From Pseudogemmobacter humi (GTDB lineage: Bacteria > Pseudomonadota > Alphaproteobacteria > Rhodobacterales > Rhodobacteraceae): a stretch of 64,000 bases of DNA. The number at the start of each line of letters is the position of its first letter. Position 1 is the stretch's first letter. Position numbers and translations under genes: made by a program. Of the stretch, positions 1 to 10,249 are shown piece by piece. The stretch spans positions 1 to 64,000 of the forward strand of contig NZ_UXAW01000033.1 of assembly GCF_900609055.1 (NCBI RefSeq). Reading direction: 5' to 3'. The notes under the pieces are model-generated. The model saw nothing but the letters and a program-made list of their open reading frames with translations. It was not told the origin of the DNA and ran no database searches.

Positions 1-502
1 GCCCCGGCCAGATCTCCCGCCCCAGCCTTTCGACCACCGCAGAGCATTCGGGGCAGATCAGCGCCTTTCCCGAACAATCGTAGCGCACCCGCCCCGGCAG
101 CAGCGAATATTGCGTCTGCGTCAGTTCCAGGATGTCGGCGGCGATCACCAGATCCCCCGCCAACACCGCCCGGTTCAGCGAGCCCGAGGTCGAGCTGGAG
201 ACGATCCGCCGCACCCCGGCCTCGCGCAGCAGCCAGAACACCTTCTGATGCGCCCGGTGGTCGATCGCCTCCACCCCCCAGCCATGCGAAAACACGTAAA
301 GCGCGCGGCGTGCGCGCCCGTCTACCGTCACCGCGCCGTCGAATTCCAGCAGCTTCCATTCCGGGCTGTCGCCGTAAGGCGTGGCGAAACTCAGATCGCG
401 CGCGACAACCCGCACCCCCGGCGCGTCCAGATCCTCGGGGAAGGCAATGCCCCAGTTGGCGCTGCCGCCGATCAGCGCGAAATCGACCTGTGGGATCTCC
501 AT
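1..502 (-). CDS. MTAP/purine nucleoside phosphorylase family protein, 3' part outside window
   Basis: The first about 167 residues are visible; the gene runs off the left edge. The protein begins MEIPQVDFALIGGSANWG and contains the phosphorylase signature SSSTSGSLNRAVLAGDLVI followed by a CPEC cysteine pair. This matches the PNP_UDP family, which cleaves nucleosides or 5'-methylthioadenosine with phosphate in the cytoplasm. The ATG lies one base after the stop of the upstream cysteine hydrolase gene, so the two are one operon. With a dihydropyrimidinase next door, a role in nucleobase salvage or breakdown is likely, but the exact substrate cannot be read from the fragment. Confidence 0.75.
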   Translation of the reverse strand, partial: MEIPQVDFALIGGSANWGIAFPEDLDAPGVRVVARDLSFATPYGDSPEWKLLEFDGAVTVDGRARRALYVFSHGWGVEAIDHRAHQKVFWLLREAGVRRIVSSSTSGSLNRAVLAGDLVIAADILELTQTQYSLLPGRVRYDCSGKALICPECSAVVERLGREIWPG

Positions 503-503
503 C

Positions 504-1040
504 TCAGCCCCCGTCCATCACATCGGCGATGGTGGAGACCCGGATCTGCGGCGCGCGCAAAGCCATCAGCGCCAGGGCCTGTTCGTGGATCTCTGGCGTC
601 CCCGCCGCGCAGCCGTCCGACAGAAGCCGCACATGCGCGCCGCCGTCCATCGCCGCCATCACCGTGTTCAGCACGCAGCAATCGGTGGTCACGCCGCCCA
701 CCACGATCTCACCCGCGCCCGACAGGATCGCCCGCGCCTCGGGCGTCCATTTGCTGAACATATGCGTCGCAACCTCGCGCCCGCCGCGCCAGTCGGCATC
801 CAGTTCCCAGATCGAGGGATCGGCGTCCAGCGCGAAGGGCCAGTCGCGGTAATAGGGCGCCCAGCTTCCCGCCGGATCCGCGGGCGGCACGAACCGCGAG
901 AACAGCACCCGCTCGCCGAACCGCTCTGCCAGGGGCCGCAACCGGCGGTAAAGCCCGTCCATCCCCGGCGTGGCCCAGGGGCTGGACGGGTCCGAGAACA
1001 CGGGTTGCAGGTCGATCAGAAACAGCCAGTCGTTGCGCAT
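504..1040 (-). CDS. Isochorismatase-family cysteine hydrolase
   Basis: A 178-residue protein of normal family length. The catalytic triad of isochorismatase-like amidohydrolases is visible: Asp10 in FLIDLQ, Lys97 in MFSKW and the nucleophile at Cys121/Cys122 in GVTTDCC. Relatives cleave ureidoacrylate, nicotinamide, N-carbamoylsarcosine or isochorismate. It is the first gene of a minus-strand operon with the phosphorylase downstream (1 bp gap) and is divergent from the dihydropyrimidinase gene over about 235 bp. That context suggests hydrolysis of a carbamoyl or amide product of ring opening; this is inference. Confidence 0.85.
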   Translation of the reverse strand: MRNDWLFLIDLQPVFSDPSSPWATPGMDGLYRRLRPLAERFGERVLFSRFVPPADPAGSWAPYYRDWPFALDADPSIWELDADWRGGREVATHMFSKWTPEARAILSGAGEIVVGGVTTDCCVLNTVMAAMDGGAHVRLLSDGCAAGTPEIHEQALALMALRAPQIRVSTIADVMDGG

Positions 1041-1274
1041 TCACACCCCCTGTTCCGCTGCCGCAGTTGAACCCGATCCCGGCTCTGCCGTCCACCGCCC
1101 CGAATGTGCCCCCGCCCCGCGGTGGATCAGATGAGGGGCATATCGCTTGTATCGGCGAGGCCTGCGCCCCCTGCTGGCATATTGCGCCCGATGGCAAAGA
1201 TTTTCAAACCGGGCAAAAGATGGACCCGTGGCCTGCGATGGTCTAGCCTTCCGCCAAACGGCGGGGAGGAGACG
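1041..1274. promoter_or_regulatory. Divergent promoter region, cysteine hydrolase / dihydropyrimidinase
   Basis: 234 bp between two divergent genes. A strong ribosome binding site, GGGGAGGAG, ends about 4 bases before the ATG of the dihydropyrimidinase gene. The ATG at 1275 is preferred over an upstream in-frame start because the extra residues look like GC-rich shadow sequence. No clear operator was recognised. Confidence 0.4.
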
Positions 1275-2708
1275 ATGCAGGATTTCGATCTGGTGATCCG
1301 GGGCGGCACCATCGTCACCGTCGCCGATACCTCGCGCGCCGATCTGGGCGTGAAAGACGGCAAGATCGCCGCCATCGGCACCGGCCTGGCAAAGGGCCGC
1401 GAAGAGATCGACGCCACCGGCCTTCTGGTCATGCCCGGCGGGATCGACAGCCATGTCCACCTGGCGCAACCCGCCTTCGGCGGCCCCGCCATGGCGGACG
1501 GGTTCGAATCCGGCACCCGCTCGGCCATTGCCGGCGGCAACACCACGGTGCTGCCCTTCGCGCTGCAATCGCGCGGCACCTCGCTGCGCAAGGCGGTCGA
1601 GGACTATCACAAGGAAGCCGACGGCCAGTCCTATTGCGACTACGGTTTCCACATGATCCTGACCGATCCGACTCCGGCGGTCCTCGGCCAGGAACTGCCC
1701 GCGCTGGTGGCGGGCGGCTACAGCTCGCTCAAGGTGTTCATGACCTATGACGACCTGGTGCTGAACGACCGCGAACTCCTGGAAGTGTTCGACGCCGCCG
1801 GGGAATGCGGCGCCCTCGTCATGGTGCATTGCGAGGGCTACGACGCCATCCGCTTCATGACCGAAAAGCTGGAGAAGGCCGGCAGACTCGCGCCCTATTT
1901 CCACGCGGTGTCCCGCCCGCAATCGGTCGAGCGAGAGGCCGCGCATCGCGCCATCAGCCATTCCGAACTGACCGGCGTGCCGATCATGATCGTCCATGTC
2001 TCGGGCGGCGAGGCGATGGAGCAGATCCGCTGGGCGCGCGCCCGCGGGCTGAAGATCATGGGCGAGACCTGCACCCAATATGTCTCGCTGACCGCCGAAG
2101 ACCTGAAGGGTCTGAACATGGACGAAACCGGCGGCAAATACGTCTGCTCGCCGCCGCCGCGCGACCGCGAAAGCTGGGAGGCGATCTGGAACGGCATCCA
2201 GACCGGCGTGTTCCAGGTGTTCTCGTCGGATCATTGCCCGTTCTTTTTCGAGGGTGAACTCGGAAAGAAGAACCCGAAGGCGCGCACCTCGTTCCGCTGG
2301 GTGCCGAACGGCATTCCGGGGGTCGAGGTGCGGATGCCGATCCTGTGGTCAGAGGGCGTCGTCAAAGGCCGCATCACGCCGAATGAATTCGTCGCGCTGA
2401 CATCGACCAATCACGCGCGGATCTACGGGCTGACGAACAAGGGCTCGCTCGCCCCCGGTTACGACGCCGATATCGTGCTGTGGGATCCCGAGCGCCGGGT
2501 GACGATCAGCCAGGACCTTATGCACCACGGCTCCGATTACACGCCCTGGGAGGGGTTCCAGGTCACCGGCTGGCCCGAGGCCACCCTCCTGCGCGGCGAG
2601 CTGGTGATGCGGGGCGGCGAGATTCTGGGGCGGAAGGACAAGGGCCGCTTCCTGCCGCGCGCGCTGTCGCCGATGGCGGGGCGGCACGGCGGCGCGGCGC
2701 TCGACTGA
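1275..2708 (+). CDS. hydA: Dihydropyrimidinase / D-hydantoinase
   Basis: A 477-residue cyclic amidohydrolase, normal family length. The metal-centre residues are all present: HVH at 60-62, the carboxylated lysine in SLKVFMTY (about K153), His185 in MVHCEG, His241 in IVHVSGGEA and Asp319 in SSDHCPF. The family opens dihydrouracil, dihydrothymine or 5-substituted hydantoins to N-carbamoyl amino acids in the cytoplasm. The ATG is backed by GGGGAGGAG. An N-carbamoyl hydrolase-like gene (25685-26971) could do the next step, but it lies 23 kb away in another operon. Natural substrate unknown. Confidence 0.93.
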   Translation: MQDFDLVIRGGTIVTVADTSRADLGVKDGKIAAIGTGLAKGREEIDATGLLVMPGGIDSHVHLAQPAFGGPAMADGFESGTRSAIAGGNTTVLPFALQSRGTSLRKAVEDYHKEADGQSYCDYGFHMILTDPTPAVLGQELPALVAGGYSSLKVFMTYDDLVLNDRELLEVFDAAGECGALVMVHCEGYDAIRFMTEKLEKAGRLAPYFHAVSRPQSVEREAAHRAISHSELTGVPIMIVHVSGGEAMEQIRWARARGLKIMGETCTQYVSLTAEDLKGLNMDETGGKYVCSPPPRDRESWEAIWNGIQTGVFQVFSSDHCPFFFEGELGKKNPKARTSFRWVPNGIPGVEVRMPILWSEGVVKGRITPNEFVALTSTNHARIYGLTNKGSLAPGYDADIVLWDPERRVTISQDLMHHGSDYTPWEGFQVTGWPEATLLRGELVMRGGEILGRKDKGRFLPRALSPMAGRHGGAALD

Positions 2709-3638
2709 TCACGCCCCGAACCGCGCCCAGGACCGGGCCAGAAGTTCCTCGTCGATGTTGCGGCCGATCAGGACGATCACGCCTTCCTCGGGGGTCGGGC
2801 CTTCACCCTCGGGCAGGATCTCGGGCGGTTGCACCACCCGGCGCACCGATTGCAGCAAGAGCCGCCCGGCCGGGCTGCGGACCACGCCTTTGACGCGCAC
2901 CACATCCTCGCCGCGCGCCGACAGCAGCGCCGAGAGCCAGACCGACAGCGCGACCCAGCCCCCCTCGGCCCCGACCCGCAGCCGATGCGGCCGGATCGGC
3001 GCGGCCCCGGTCAGCGCGGGCAGATCGTAAGGCGCCCCCGGCGCAGGCAGCGCCACCGGCACCCCCTGCTCCGCCCCTTCGATCCCGGCCCCCGGGTTCA
3101 GCCGGTGCAGCGTCGCCACCAGCCGCGCGAGCTCTGCCGCGGGCAGTCCGGCGGGTTTGGTGACGATCAGCCGGTCGGCGGCCTCGGCCTGGGCGCGGGC
3201 CAAGGGCTCGGCCGCAAGCTGCGCCGCGCTGTGCAACGCATCGGCCAGCACCAGCACCTCAGTGACACGCAGACGCCGCGCCAGCACCTGATCCGCCGCC
3301 AAAGCCGCCGCGATGGCGCCGGGATCGGCAAGGCCGCTGGTCTCCAGCACCACCCCGTCGATCTGGCCCGCCTCGCGCCCGCTGGCGGCATCGCAAATGT
3401 CGCGAAGGGCCGCGATCAGCGCCGGCAGCCCCTCGCAACAGGCGCAGCCGCCCGCCAGCACCGTCAGCCGCGCGGCACCACCCAGGAGAAGATTGTCCAC
3501 CGGCGTTCCGGCGGCCTCGTTCACCAGGATATGGTGGCGCGCGAAGCGCCCCTCATGCAGCTGATGGCGCAGCCAGGTGCTCTTCCCTGCGCCGAGAAAC
3601 CCGCCGAGGATCACGAGGCCGAGCCGCCCCTCAGCCAT
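2709..3638 (-). CDS. CobW/COG0523-family GTP-binding metallochaperone-like protein
   Basis: A 309-residue G3E-family P-loop GTPase. The Walker A stretch GGFLGAGKST lies at about residues 12-21, and the metal-binding GGCACC motif (Cys65, Cys67, Cys68) is typical of COG0523. Family members deliver zinc, cobalt or other metals to client enzymes. The ATG at 3638 is chosen because the Walker A then starts at the normal distance; a longer frame adds only Arg-rich shadow residues. The start overlaps the 3' end of the upstream 96-residue gene by 8 bp. The tail-to-tail dihydropyrimidinase and the nearby deacetylase are both metalloenzymes and are possible clients; this is inference. Confidence 0.88.
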   Translation of the reverse strand: MAEGRLGLVILGGFLGAGKSTWLRHQLHEGRFARHHILVNEAAGTPVDNLLLGGAARLTVLAGGCACCEGLPALIAALRDICDAASGREAGQIDGVVLETSGLADPGAIAAALAADQVLARRLRVTEVLVLADALHSAAQLAAEPLARAQAEAADRLIVTKPAGLPAAELARLVATLHRLNPGAGIEGAEQGVPVALPAPGAPYDLPALTGAAPIRPHRLRVGAEGGWVALSVWLSALLSARGEDVVRVKGVVRSPAGRLLLQSVRRVVQPPEILPEGEGPTPEEGVIVLIGRNIDEELLARSWARFGA

Positions 3639-3921
3639 CGAGCGCCCGCGCCGACAGGGGATCGACCGGCGCGCCCGCCATCCGCGCCGCCGCCGCCCAG
3701 AGCGCATCGAGATCCGGCACCAGTTCCCGCGCGCCGCCGGGGGCGAAAAGCTGCAAGCCGGGCGTCACCCCGTCGTCATGCGCGCTCAGCCCGTAAGCGG
3801 CCAGCAGCCGGTTGACCGCCGCCAGCCGGATCAGCCGCAGCCGCAACCTTTCGCCGGGGGTCGCGCCCCCGGCATCGGTCCAGTGGCCAGGGCGCGCGGG
3901 GAAGCCGCAGGCGGAGCACAT
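3631..3921 (-). CDS. Small hypothetical protein with N-terminal CxxC
   Basis: A 96-residue protein that I do not recognise. It starts MCSACGFPARPGHW, so a CxxC pair sits at the extreme N-terminus, followed by an Arg/Leu-rich helix and a predicted globular C-terminal half. It lies 4 bp downstream of the deacetylase gene, and its 3' end overlaps the CobW-like gene by 8 bp, so it is translated within the same operon. A metal-handling partner of the CobW-like protein is possible, given the paired cysteines, but nothing proves it. Confidence 0.6.
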   Translation of the reverse strand: MCSACGFPARPGHWTDAGGATPGERLRLRLIRLAAVNRLLAAYGLSAHDDGVTPGLQLFAPGGARELVPDLDALWAAAARMAGAPVDPLSARALDG

Positions 3922-3925
3922 CGGC

Positions 3926-4828
3926 CTAGATCACCTCGGGGCGCGCGGCCCCCTCGAACGGGTAGCGCTTGCGGAAATCGTCGGTGATCTGCTCGAAGGT
4001 CGCCCATTCGACGCCTTCATGGCCGTTGATATGTTCGATCAGCCGCTCCAGCATCAAAAGCACCTGCGGCCGCCCCGCCACATCGGGGTGGATGGTGAAG
4101 GCGAAGACCGCATAATCCATCTCGCGATAGACCCAGTCGAACTGGTCGCGCCACATCTCCTCGATATGCCGCGGGTTCACGAAACCATGGCTGTTGGGCG
4201 ATTTCTTCATGAACATCATCGGCGGCAGGTCGTCGACATACCAGTTCGCCGCGATATCCACGAGGTCGATCTCTTTCCCGTGTTTCAGCGGGTGCATCCA
4301 GTCCTTAGCCTGCTTGGTATAGTCGATGACGTTCCATTCATCGCCCACCCGGGCATAGAACGGCTGGAAATCGCGGTAGCCCTGCGAATGGTCATAGCTG
4401 AAATCGTATTTCTTCAGCAGCGCGGCGGTCGAGGCCGACATCTCCCACCACGGCGCCACATAGCCGCGCGGCGGCCGCCCGGTCAGCCTGTCGATCAGTT
4501 CGATGGATTTGACCAGCACGTCCTCTTCCTGCTGCGGCGTCATCGCCACCGGGTTCTCGTGCAGATAGCCATGCGCGCCGACCTCATGCCCGGCATCGAC
4601 GATCATCCTCATCTGATCGGGGAAGGTCTCCAGCGAATGGCCGGGGATGAAGAAGGTGGTTTGCAGGTCGTATTTTCTGAACAGCCGCAACAGGCGCGGC
4701 ACGCCGACCTCGGTTGCGAAAATGCCGCGCTGGATGTCCGAGGGGCTGTCGCCGCCGCCATAGGATCCGATCCAGCCGGCGACCGAGTCGATATCGGTGC
4801 CGAAGGCGCAGTAGATCTTCTTGCTCAT
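3926..4828 (-). CDS. Polysaccharide deacetylase (NodB-fold) family protein
   Basis: A 300-residue NodB-type deacetylase. The catalytic region is readable: CAFGTDID (Asp12/Asp14) near the N-terminus, the metal-binding HGYLH (His86, His90), and [14 protein letters not shown] corresponding to the Arg-x-Pro motif. It has no signal peptide, so it is probably cytoplasmic, like the PgdA/PuuE-like members that act on small amides rather than polymers. It is downstream of, and co-oriented with, the PotABCD-like importer genes and upstream of the 96-residue and CobW-like genes, forming one long catabolic unit. A role in deacetylating or hydrolysing an imported amide is inferred. Confidence 0.85.
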   Translation of the reverse strand: MSKKIYCAFGTDIDSVAGWIGSYGGGDSPSDIQRGIFATEVGVPRLLRLFRKYDLQTTFFIPGHSLETFPDQMRMIVDAGHEVGAHGYLHENPVAMTPQQEEDVLVKSIELIDRLTGRPPRGYVAPWWEMSASTAALLKKYDFSYDHSQGYRDFQPFYARVGDEWNVIDYTKQAKDWMHPLKHGKEIDLVDIAANWYVDDLPPMMFMKKSPNSHGFVNPRHIEEMWRDQFDWVYREMDYAVFAFTIHPDVAGRPQVLLMLERLIEHINGHEGVEWATFEQITDDFRKRYPFEGAARPEVI

Positions 4829-4857
4829 CTCGTCCTCCTTTGCTCCGGCCGCGCCGC

Positions 4858-5970
<1,113 letters not shown>

Positions 5971-5974
5971 GCGT

Positions 5975-6811
5975 TCAGGCTCCTCGCTTCGCGCGGGCAC
6001 GGCGTTTCTGGATGATGGCGATGGCGACGAAAGCCGCGGCGATCACCGTGAAGCTGATCACCGAAGTCACCGTGCCGATCGCATAAAGCGCGGGGGTGGT
6101 GACGTTTGTGGTCATGTTGGAAATCTCGATCGGCAGGGTGTTCCGGCCCCCCACCGTCAAGAGGGACCGCGGCATCTCGTCGTAAGACAGCGTAAAGCCG
6201 AACAAAGCGACCGCGATCAGCCCCGGGAACAGGATCGGCACCGTCACCAGCCGCAGCACCTGCCAGGGGCTGGCGCCGGCGTCGCGCGCGGCTTCCTCCC
6301 AGGACCCGTCGAAACGGTTCAGCACCGCGAACATGATCAAGAGGCCAAAGGGCAGCGTCCAGCTCAGATGCGCGCCGAGGCCCGAGAGCCACCATTGCAG
6401 CCGGAAGCCCATAAGCTGGAACAGCTGGCTGATCCCGAGGCCCAGCAGGATCCCCGGCACGACGAGACTGGTGATCGCCAGATAGAACAGCGGCCCCGCC
6501 CCCCAGAACCGGCGCCGGAACGCCAGCCCGGCGAACAGGCAGACCGCCGCGGTGATCAGAAGCGACATCGCCCCCAGCATCAGCGAGCGCCGGAACGCGC
6601 CGCCAAGGTCGCCGTAGCGGGTCGAGGACCACAGATCGCCGAACCAATGCGTCGAGACGCCGCGCAAGGGGAAGGTCAGCCCACCGGTCGGACCCTGAAA
6701 GCTGAGGATGAAGATCACCAGCATCGGCCCGTAAAGAAAGATCACGAACAGGGCGAAAAATGCCGCCAGCAGCCAGAACCCCGCGCCGCGCCTTCCCGTG
6801 CTCTGCGTCAT
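5975..6811 (-). CDS. ABC transporter permease, PotC-like
   Basis: A 278-residue inner-membrane protein with about six hydrophobic segments. It carries the EAA loop of binding-protein-dependent permeases: SWEEAARDAGASPWQVLRLV at about 175-194. It is the second permease of the PotABCD-like importer, 9 bp downstream of the first permease. The substrate class is probably a polyamine-like or other small organic cation or amide, judged from family resemblance only. Confidence 0.92.
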   Translation of the reverse strand: MTQSTGRRGAGFWLLAAFFALFVIFLYGPMLVIFILSFQGPTGGLTFPLRGVSTHWFGDLWSSTRYGDLGGAFRRSLMLGAMSLLITAAVCLFAGLAFRRRFWGAGPLFYLAITSLVVPGILLGLGISQLFQLMGFRLQWWLSGLGAHLSWTLPFGLLIMFAVLNRFDGSWEEAARDAGASPWQVLRLVTVPILFPGLIAVALFGFTLSYDEMPRSLLTVGGRNTLPIEISNMTTNVTTPALYAIGTVTSVISFTVIAAAFVAIAIIQKRRARAKRGA

Positions 6812-6820
6812 CGCCGCCCC

Positions 6821-7693
6821 CTATCTCGCCAGTTCCGAGCGGATATCGACGATGCGCAGGATGGCCGAGACCATCATCAGCACCACCACGATCAGCAAAA
6901 CCGCCATGGCCGAGGCCTCGGGGTAGAAAAGCTGGTCGATCTGGTTCTTCATCGCCGAGACGACCGAGGCGCTCTGCCCGCCGCTCATCACCCGCACCAC
7001 GAAGAAATCGCCCATCACCAGGGTGACCACGAAGATCGAGCCGAGCGCGATCCCGGTGCGCGACAAGGGCACGATCACCGTCCACAGGATCTGCCAGCCG
7101 CTGGCCCCGGCGTCGCGCGCGGCCTCGATCAGGCTGGGGTTGATCTTGGCCATCGAGTTGAAGACCGGCACGATCATGAACAGCGTGAACAGGTGGATAT
7201 AGGTCAGCACCACCGCGAAATCGGAATACAGCAGGATATCCAGCGGCCGGTCGATCAGCCCCGCCGCCATCAGCGCCTGGTTGAACACCCCCTCGCGCCC
7301 CAGGAACGGGATCCAGCTCACCATGCGGATCACGTTCGAGGTCCAGAACGGGATCGTGCACAGAAGAAACAGCCCGATCTGCCATTTCAGGTTCCGCACA
7401 TGGAACACGAGGAAATAGGAACAGGTGAAGCCGATCAGCACCGTCGCCACCAGCGTGATCGCCGCATATTTCAGCGTCGCCAGAAACAGCGTCAGCGTGA
7501 CCGGCGAGGTCAGGACCAGCCGGTAATTGTCCCAGGTGAACTCGGGGTAGATCGCGATCCCGTCTGATTGCCAGAAGCTCAAAAGCACCACGGTGACGAT
7601 GGGAATCCCCACCATCGCCAGCATGATCAGCGCGAGCGGCGCCACCTGGAGATAAGGCGTCAGCACCGGGGTGCGGCCGGAAGAGCGCGACAT
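6821..7693 (-). CDS. ABC transporter permease, PotB-like
   Basis: A 290-residue membrane protein with about six transmembrane helices and the permease EAA loop (IEAARDAGASGWQILWTVIV). It forms the membrane channel with the PotC-like partner. A strong stem-loop at 7716-7739 separates its start from the end of the binding-protein gene, so it probably receives less message than the binding protein. Confidence 0.92.
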   Translation of the reverse strand: MSRSSGRTPVLTPYLQVAPLALIMLAMVGIPIVTVVLLSFWQSDGIAIYPEFTWDNYRLVLTSPVTLTLFLATLKYAAITLVATVLIGFTCSYFLVFHVRNLKWQIGLFLLCTIPFWTSNVIRMVSWIPFLGREGVFNQALMAAGLIDRPLDILLYSDFAVVLTYIHLFTLFMIVPVFNSMAKINPSLIEAARDAGASGWQILWTVIVPLSRTGIALGSIFVVTLVMGDFFVVRVMSGGQSASVVSAMKNQIDQLFYPEASAMAVLLIVVVLMMVSAILRIVDIRSELAR

Positions 7694-7715
7694 GAAGAAC
7701 CCCCTCTGAACAGGT

Positions 7716-7739
7716 GCCGGCGGGGGCCTCCCCGCCGGC
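7716..7739 (-). terminator. Intra-operon stem-loop between binding protein and permease genes
   Basis: A perfect 10-bp stem GCCGGCGGGG / CCCCGCCGGC with a 4-base loop and no U-tract. It lies between the stop of the binding-protein gene and the start of the permease gene. Such hairpins typically stabilise the upstream message or cause partial termination, raising the amount of binding protein over membrane components. Confidence 0.75.
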
Positions 7740-7747
7740 GCCAGGGA

Positions 7748-9043
7748 TCAGGCCGAGATGAACTCGTTCCAGCGCTGCACCATGTAGCGCTCTTCGTCCA
7801 TCACCGTGTTCCAGCAGGCGACATTGCCCATCCGCGTCTCGAACGAGCCGCCGTCGCGCACCGCGCCCGCCTTGTCCATCACCGCGCCGTAGGGGTCGAG
7901 GATATCCTCGGTCGCGGCCTGGCCCTCATACCAGTAGCCCCATTCGTTCGCGGTCAGTTGCTGCTGCGCGGTCGAGGGCACCGAGGAATAATACCCCTGC
8001 CGCGCGATGAAGGCACCCTGCCAGCCCGAGAGATACCAGTTCAGATATTCATAGGCGGCATCCAGTTTGATCCCCTCCAGATGGCCCATCAGCCCCATCC
8101 CGAGGCCCCAGCCCCGGTAGCCCTCTTTCAGGCCCTGATAGACGCATTCGGTGCCGCGCGCCTTCACCGCGGTAACGGCGGGCGACCACATCGACTGGAT
8201 CACCACCTCGCCCCCGGCCATCAGGTTCACCGATTCGTCGAAAGTGGACCAGAAGGCGCGGAACTGCCCGGCCTTCTTCAGTTCGATCAGCCGGTTGATC
8301 GTATGGTCGATCTCTTCGCGGCTCATGTTGCCCTTGTCGCCATAGGTCAGCTCGCCCATGGATTCCAGGGCCATCGCCGCATCCATGATGCCGATCTGCG
8401 GGATGTTCACCAGCGCCGTGCGGCCGCGGAACTCCTCGTTGAACAGTTCCGCCCAGGTCTCGATCGGGCGGCCGATCAGATCGGGGCGGATCCCCACGGT
8501 GTCGGCATTGTAGATCGTGGGCATGGTGGTGGCGTGGTCGGTGGCCCCGGCGGCGAATTCCGTATCCCCCGGCCCGCCGGTATACATCACCTCGAACGGC
8601 ATCGTGCCCTGGCGCGACAGATCGCTGCCGTCGAAGTTCTTCCCTTCGCGCATCAGCGGCGTCATCTCGCCCCATTTCGCGATCTTCGCGATTTCCACCG
8701 GCTGCAACTGTCCCGAGCGCCAGACCTTCTGCATCGCCCAGAATTCCAGATCGGCGATGTCGATGGTTTCGGGCTGGTTCACCACCTTGGCCATCAGCTG
8801 CGTGCTGTCCGCCGTCTGCGGCACGATGCGAAATCCCAGATCGGCGCTGGCCTGTTCGCAGATATCGGCGATCACCGAATAGGACGGGCCGACCTGGTTC
8901 AGCTCCACATCCTTTATGTTCTGCGCCCAGATCATCGGCGCGCCCAGCATCCCCGAACCCGCCGCCGCGCCCGCGGTCGCCGCCGAAGCCTTCAGAAAGC
9001 CGCGGCGGTTCAGACCGCCGGTCTTCTTCCCTGTCGTGGTCAT
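7748..9043 (-). CDS. Tat-exported ABC transporter substrate-binding protein, PotD/PotF-like
   Basis: A 431-residue periplasmic binding protein. The N-terminus has a twin-arginine signal, NRRGFLKASAATAGAAAGS, with Arg13-Arg14, ending near PMIWAQ. The mature part has the layout of spermidine/putrescine-type (cluster D) binding proteins. It is the first gene of the importer operon and is divergent from the gntR gene. Its C-terminal half is clearly paralogous to the leaderless protein at 10249-11427: both share RGW, LNW, ARQGYY, WYxGxxATED and a final RWxEFI. The ligand is unknown. Confidence 0.92.
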   Translation of the reverse strand: MTTTGKKTGGLNRRGFLKASAATAGAAAGSGMLGAPMIWAQNIKDVELNQVGPSYSVIADICEQASADLGFRIVPQTADSTQLMAKVVNQPETIDIADLEFWAMQKVWRSGQLQPVEIAKIAKWGEMTPLMREGKNFDGSDLSRQGTMPFEVMYTGGPGDTEFAAGATDHATTMPTIYNADTVGIRPDLIGRPIETWAELFNEEFRGRTALVNIPQIGIMDAAMALESMGELTYGDKGNMSREEIDHTINRLIELKKAGQFRAFWSTFDESVNLMAGGEVVIQSMWSPAVTAVKARGTECVYQGLKEGYRGWGLGMGLMGHLEGIKLDAAYEYLNWYLSGWQGAFIARQGYYSSVPSTAQQQLTANEWGYWYEGQAATEDILDPYGAVMDKAGAVRDGGSFETRMGNVACWNTVMDEERYMVQRWNEFISA

Positions 9044-9271
9044 CTTCCTACTCCCTGTTTTTATGCGGGCCGACGTGCCGGGCCGCGGCCCGGTGGGGGC
9101 TTTCCCGATCTTGCGGAAGCCAGGGTCGTCCTGGCAAGCACGCTAACAAAGTGTTCTCAGGATGCAATGAACATTTTATCTCTGGAAAGATCGTTTTGCA
9201 CAAAGCATAATCACTGTTCCGGCCAATGTTTCAGCCCTTGCCCCGGGCTTTCGTATTCAACAGACCGCTTC
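9044..9271. promoter_or_regulatory. Divergent control region of importer operon and gntR
   Basis: 228 bp with a locally AT-rich centre (about 9150-9240) between the binding-protein gene (minus) and gntR (plus). An inverted repeat TGTTC (9152-9156) N12 GAACA (9169-9173) is a candidate regulator site; its arms are only 5 bp, so this is tentative. Confidence 0.4.
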
Positions 9272-10249
9272 ATGACCGCTGCCCCGGCCTATATCTACGC
9301 CTCGATTCGCGACCTTCTGGCGGCCAGGATCGGCTCGCAGGAGATCGCGCCCGGCACCGTGCTGAAAGAGGCGCGCATCTCGGGCCAGCTTGGCGTGTCG
9401 CGCGCGCCGGTGCGCCGGGCGCTGGCGCTGCTGGCCGATCAGGGGCTGATCCGCGCCGCCGAGGGCCAGGGCTATATCGTCGGCACGGCCGAGGCCCCGG
9501 TCCACCTGACCACCCGCCGCCTGCACGAGATCCTGACCGCGCGGCCCGACGGCATCGACCGCTCGGCCGCATGGGAGCGCATCTTCGAGCGCGTCCGCGA
9601 CGAGGTGACCGCCTGCATGCCCTTCGGGTCCTGGCGCATCCAGGAGGCGGAACTGGGCGACCATTACCACGTCAGCCGCACCGTCGCGCGCGAGGTGCTC
9701 TGGCGGCTGATGGACCGCCGCCTGATCGGCAAGGACAGCAAGTCGCACTGGATCGTCGGCCAGATGACCGCCCGCGACCTGCGCGAGACGCTGGAACTGC
9801 GCCGCCTGCTGGAGCCGCAGGCGCTGGCCCATGTCGCCGGGGCGCTGGACCGCGGCTGGCTGAACCGGCTCTCGGCCCGCATTGATGCCGCCGCCGCAGA
9901 CTTTCCCGGCTGCGGGCCCGATGAGGTGGACGGGATCGAATCCGCCCTGTTCGGCACGCTTTACGAGGGGCTGCGCAATGCGCGGATGCTGGCCTCGATC
10001 CGGCGCAACCAGATCTCGCTGGTGGTGCAGAAGATGTTCCGCCACCATTTCCCGATGATCGACGACCTGCCCTCGCTGCAAGACTACGGCCAGATCCTGC
10101 ACCATCTGCGCGCGGGCACCGGCGAGGTCGCGCGGGTGCTTCTGACCAGCCATCTGGCGCGGATCGAGCCGCTGATCCTTGCCCGGCTGCGGGTGCTCTC
10201 GCTTCTGCCGCCGCCGCGCCGGATGCCCTGGCTGACCCCGGTGGACTGA
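9272..10249 (+). CDS. GntR-family regulator with two tandem winged-helix domains and FCD domain
   Basis: A 325-residue regulator, longer than the usual 220-250. A first GntR winged helix covers about 8-70 (EARISGQLGVSRAPVRRAL). A second, more divergent one covers about 95-155 (YHVSRTVAREVLWRLMDRR). An FCD-type helical ligand domain follows from RDLRETLELRRLLEPQALA. The ATG at 9272 is chosen because it gives the first domain a normal start. The stop overlaps the ATG of the next gene (TGATG), so the two are translationally coupled. It probably controls the divergent importer operon. The double DNA-binding domain is unusual. Confidence 0.88.
   Translation: MTAAPAYIYASIRDLLAARIGSQEIAPGTVLKEARISGQLGVSRAPVRRALALLADQGLIRAAEGQGYIVGTAEAPVHLTTRRLHEILTARPDGIDRSAAWERIFERVRDEVTACMPFGSWRIQEAELGDHYHVSRTVAREVLWRLMDRRLIGKDSKSHWIVGQMTARDLRETLELRRLLEPQALAHVAGALDRGWLNRLSARIDAAAADFPGCGPDEVDGIESALFGTLYEGLRNARMLASIRRNQISLVVQKMFRHHFPMIDDLPSLQDYGQILHHLRAGTGEVARVLLTSHLARIEPLILARLRVLSLLPPPRRMPWLTPVD

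Noticed and set aside
1500-1512. tRNA-like T-loop sequence GGTTCGAATCC
   Set aside because: It lies inside the dihydropyrimidinase coding frame, and no acceptor or anticodon stems surround it.
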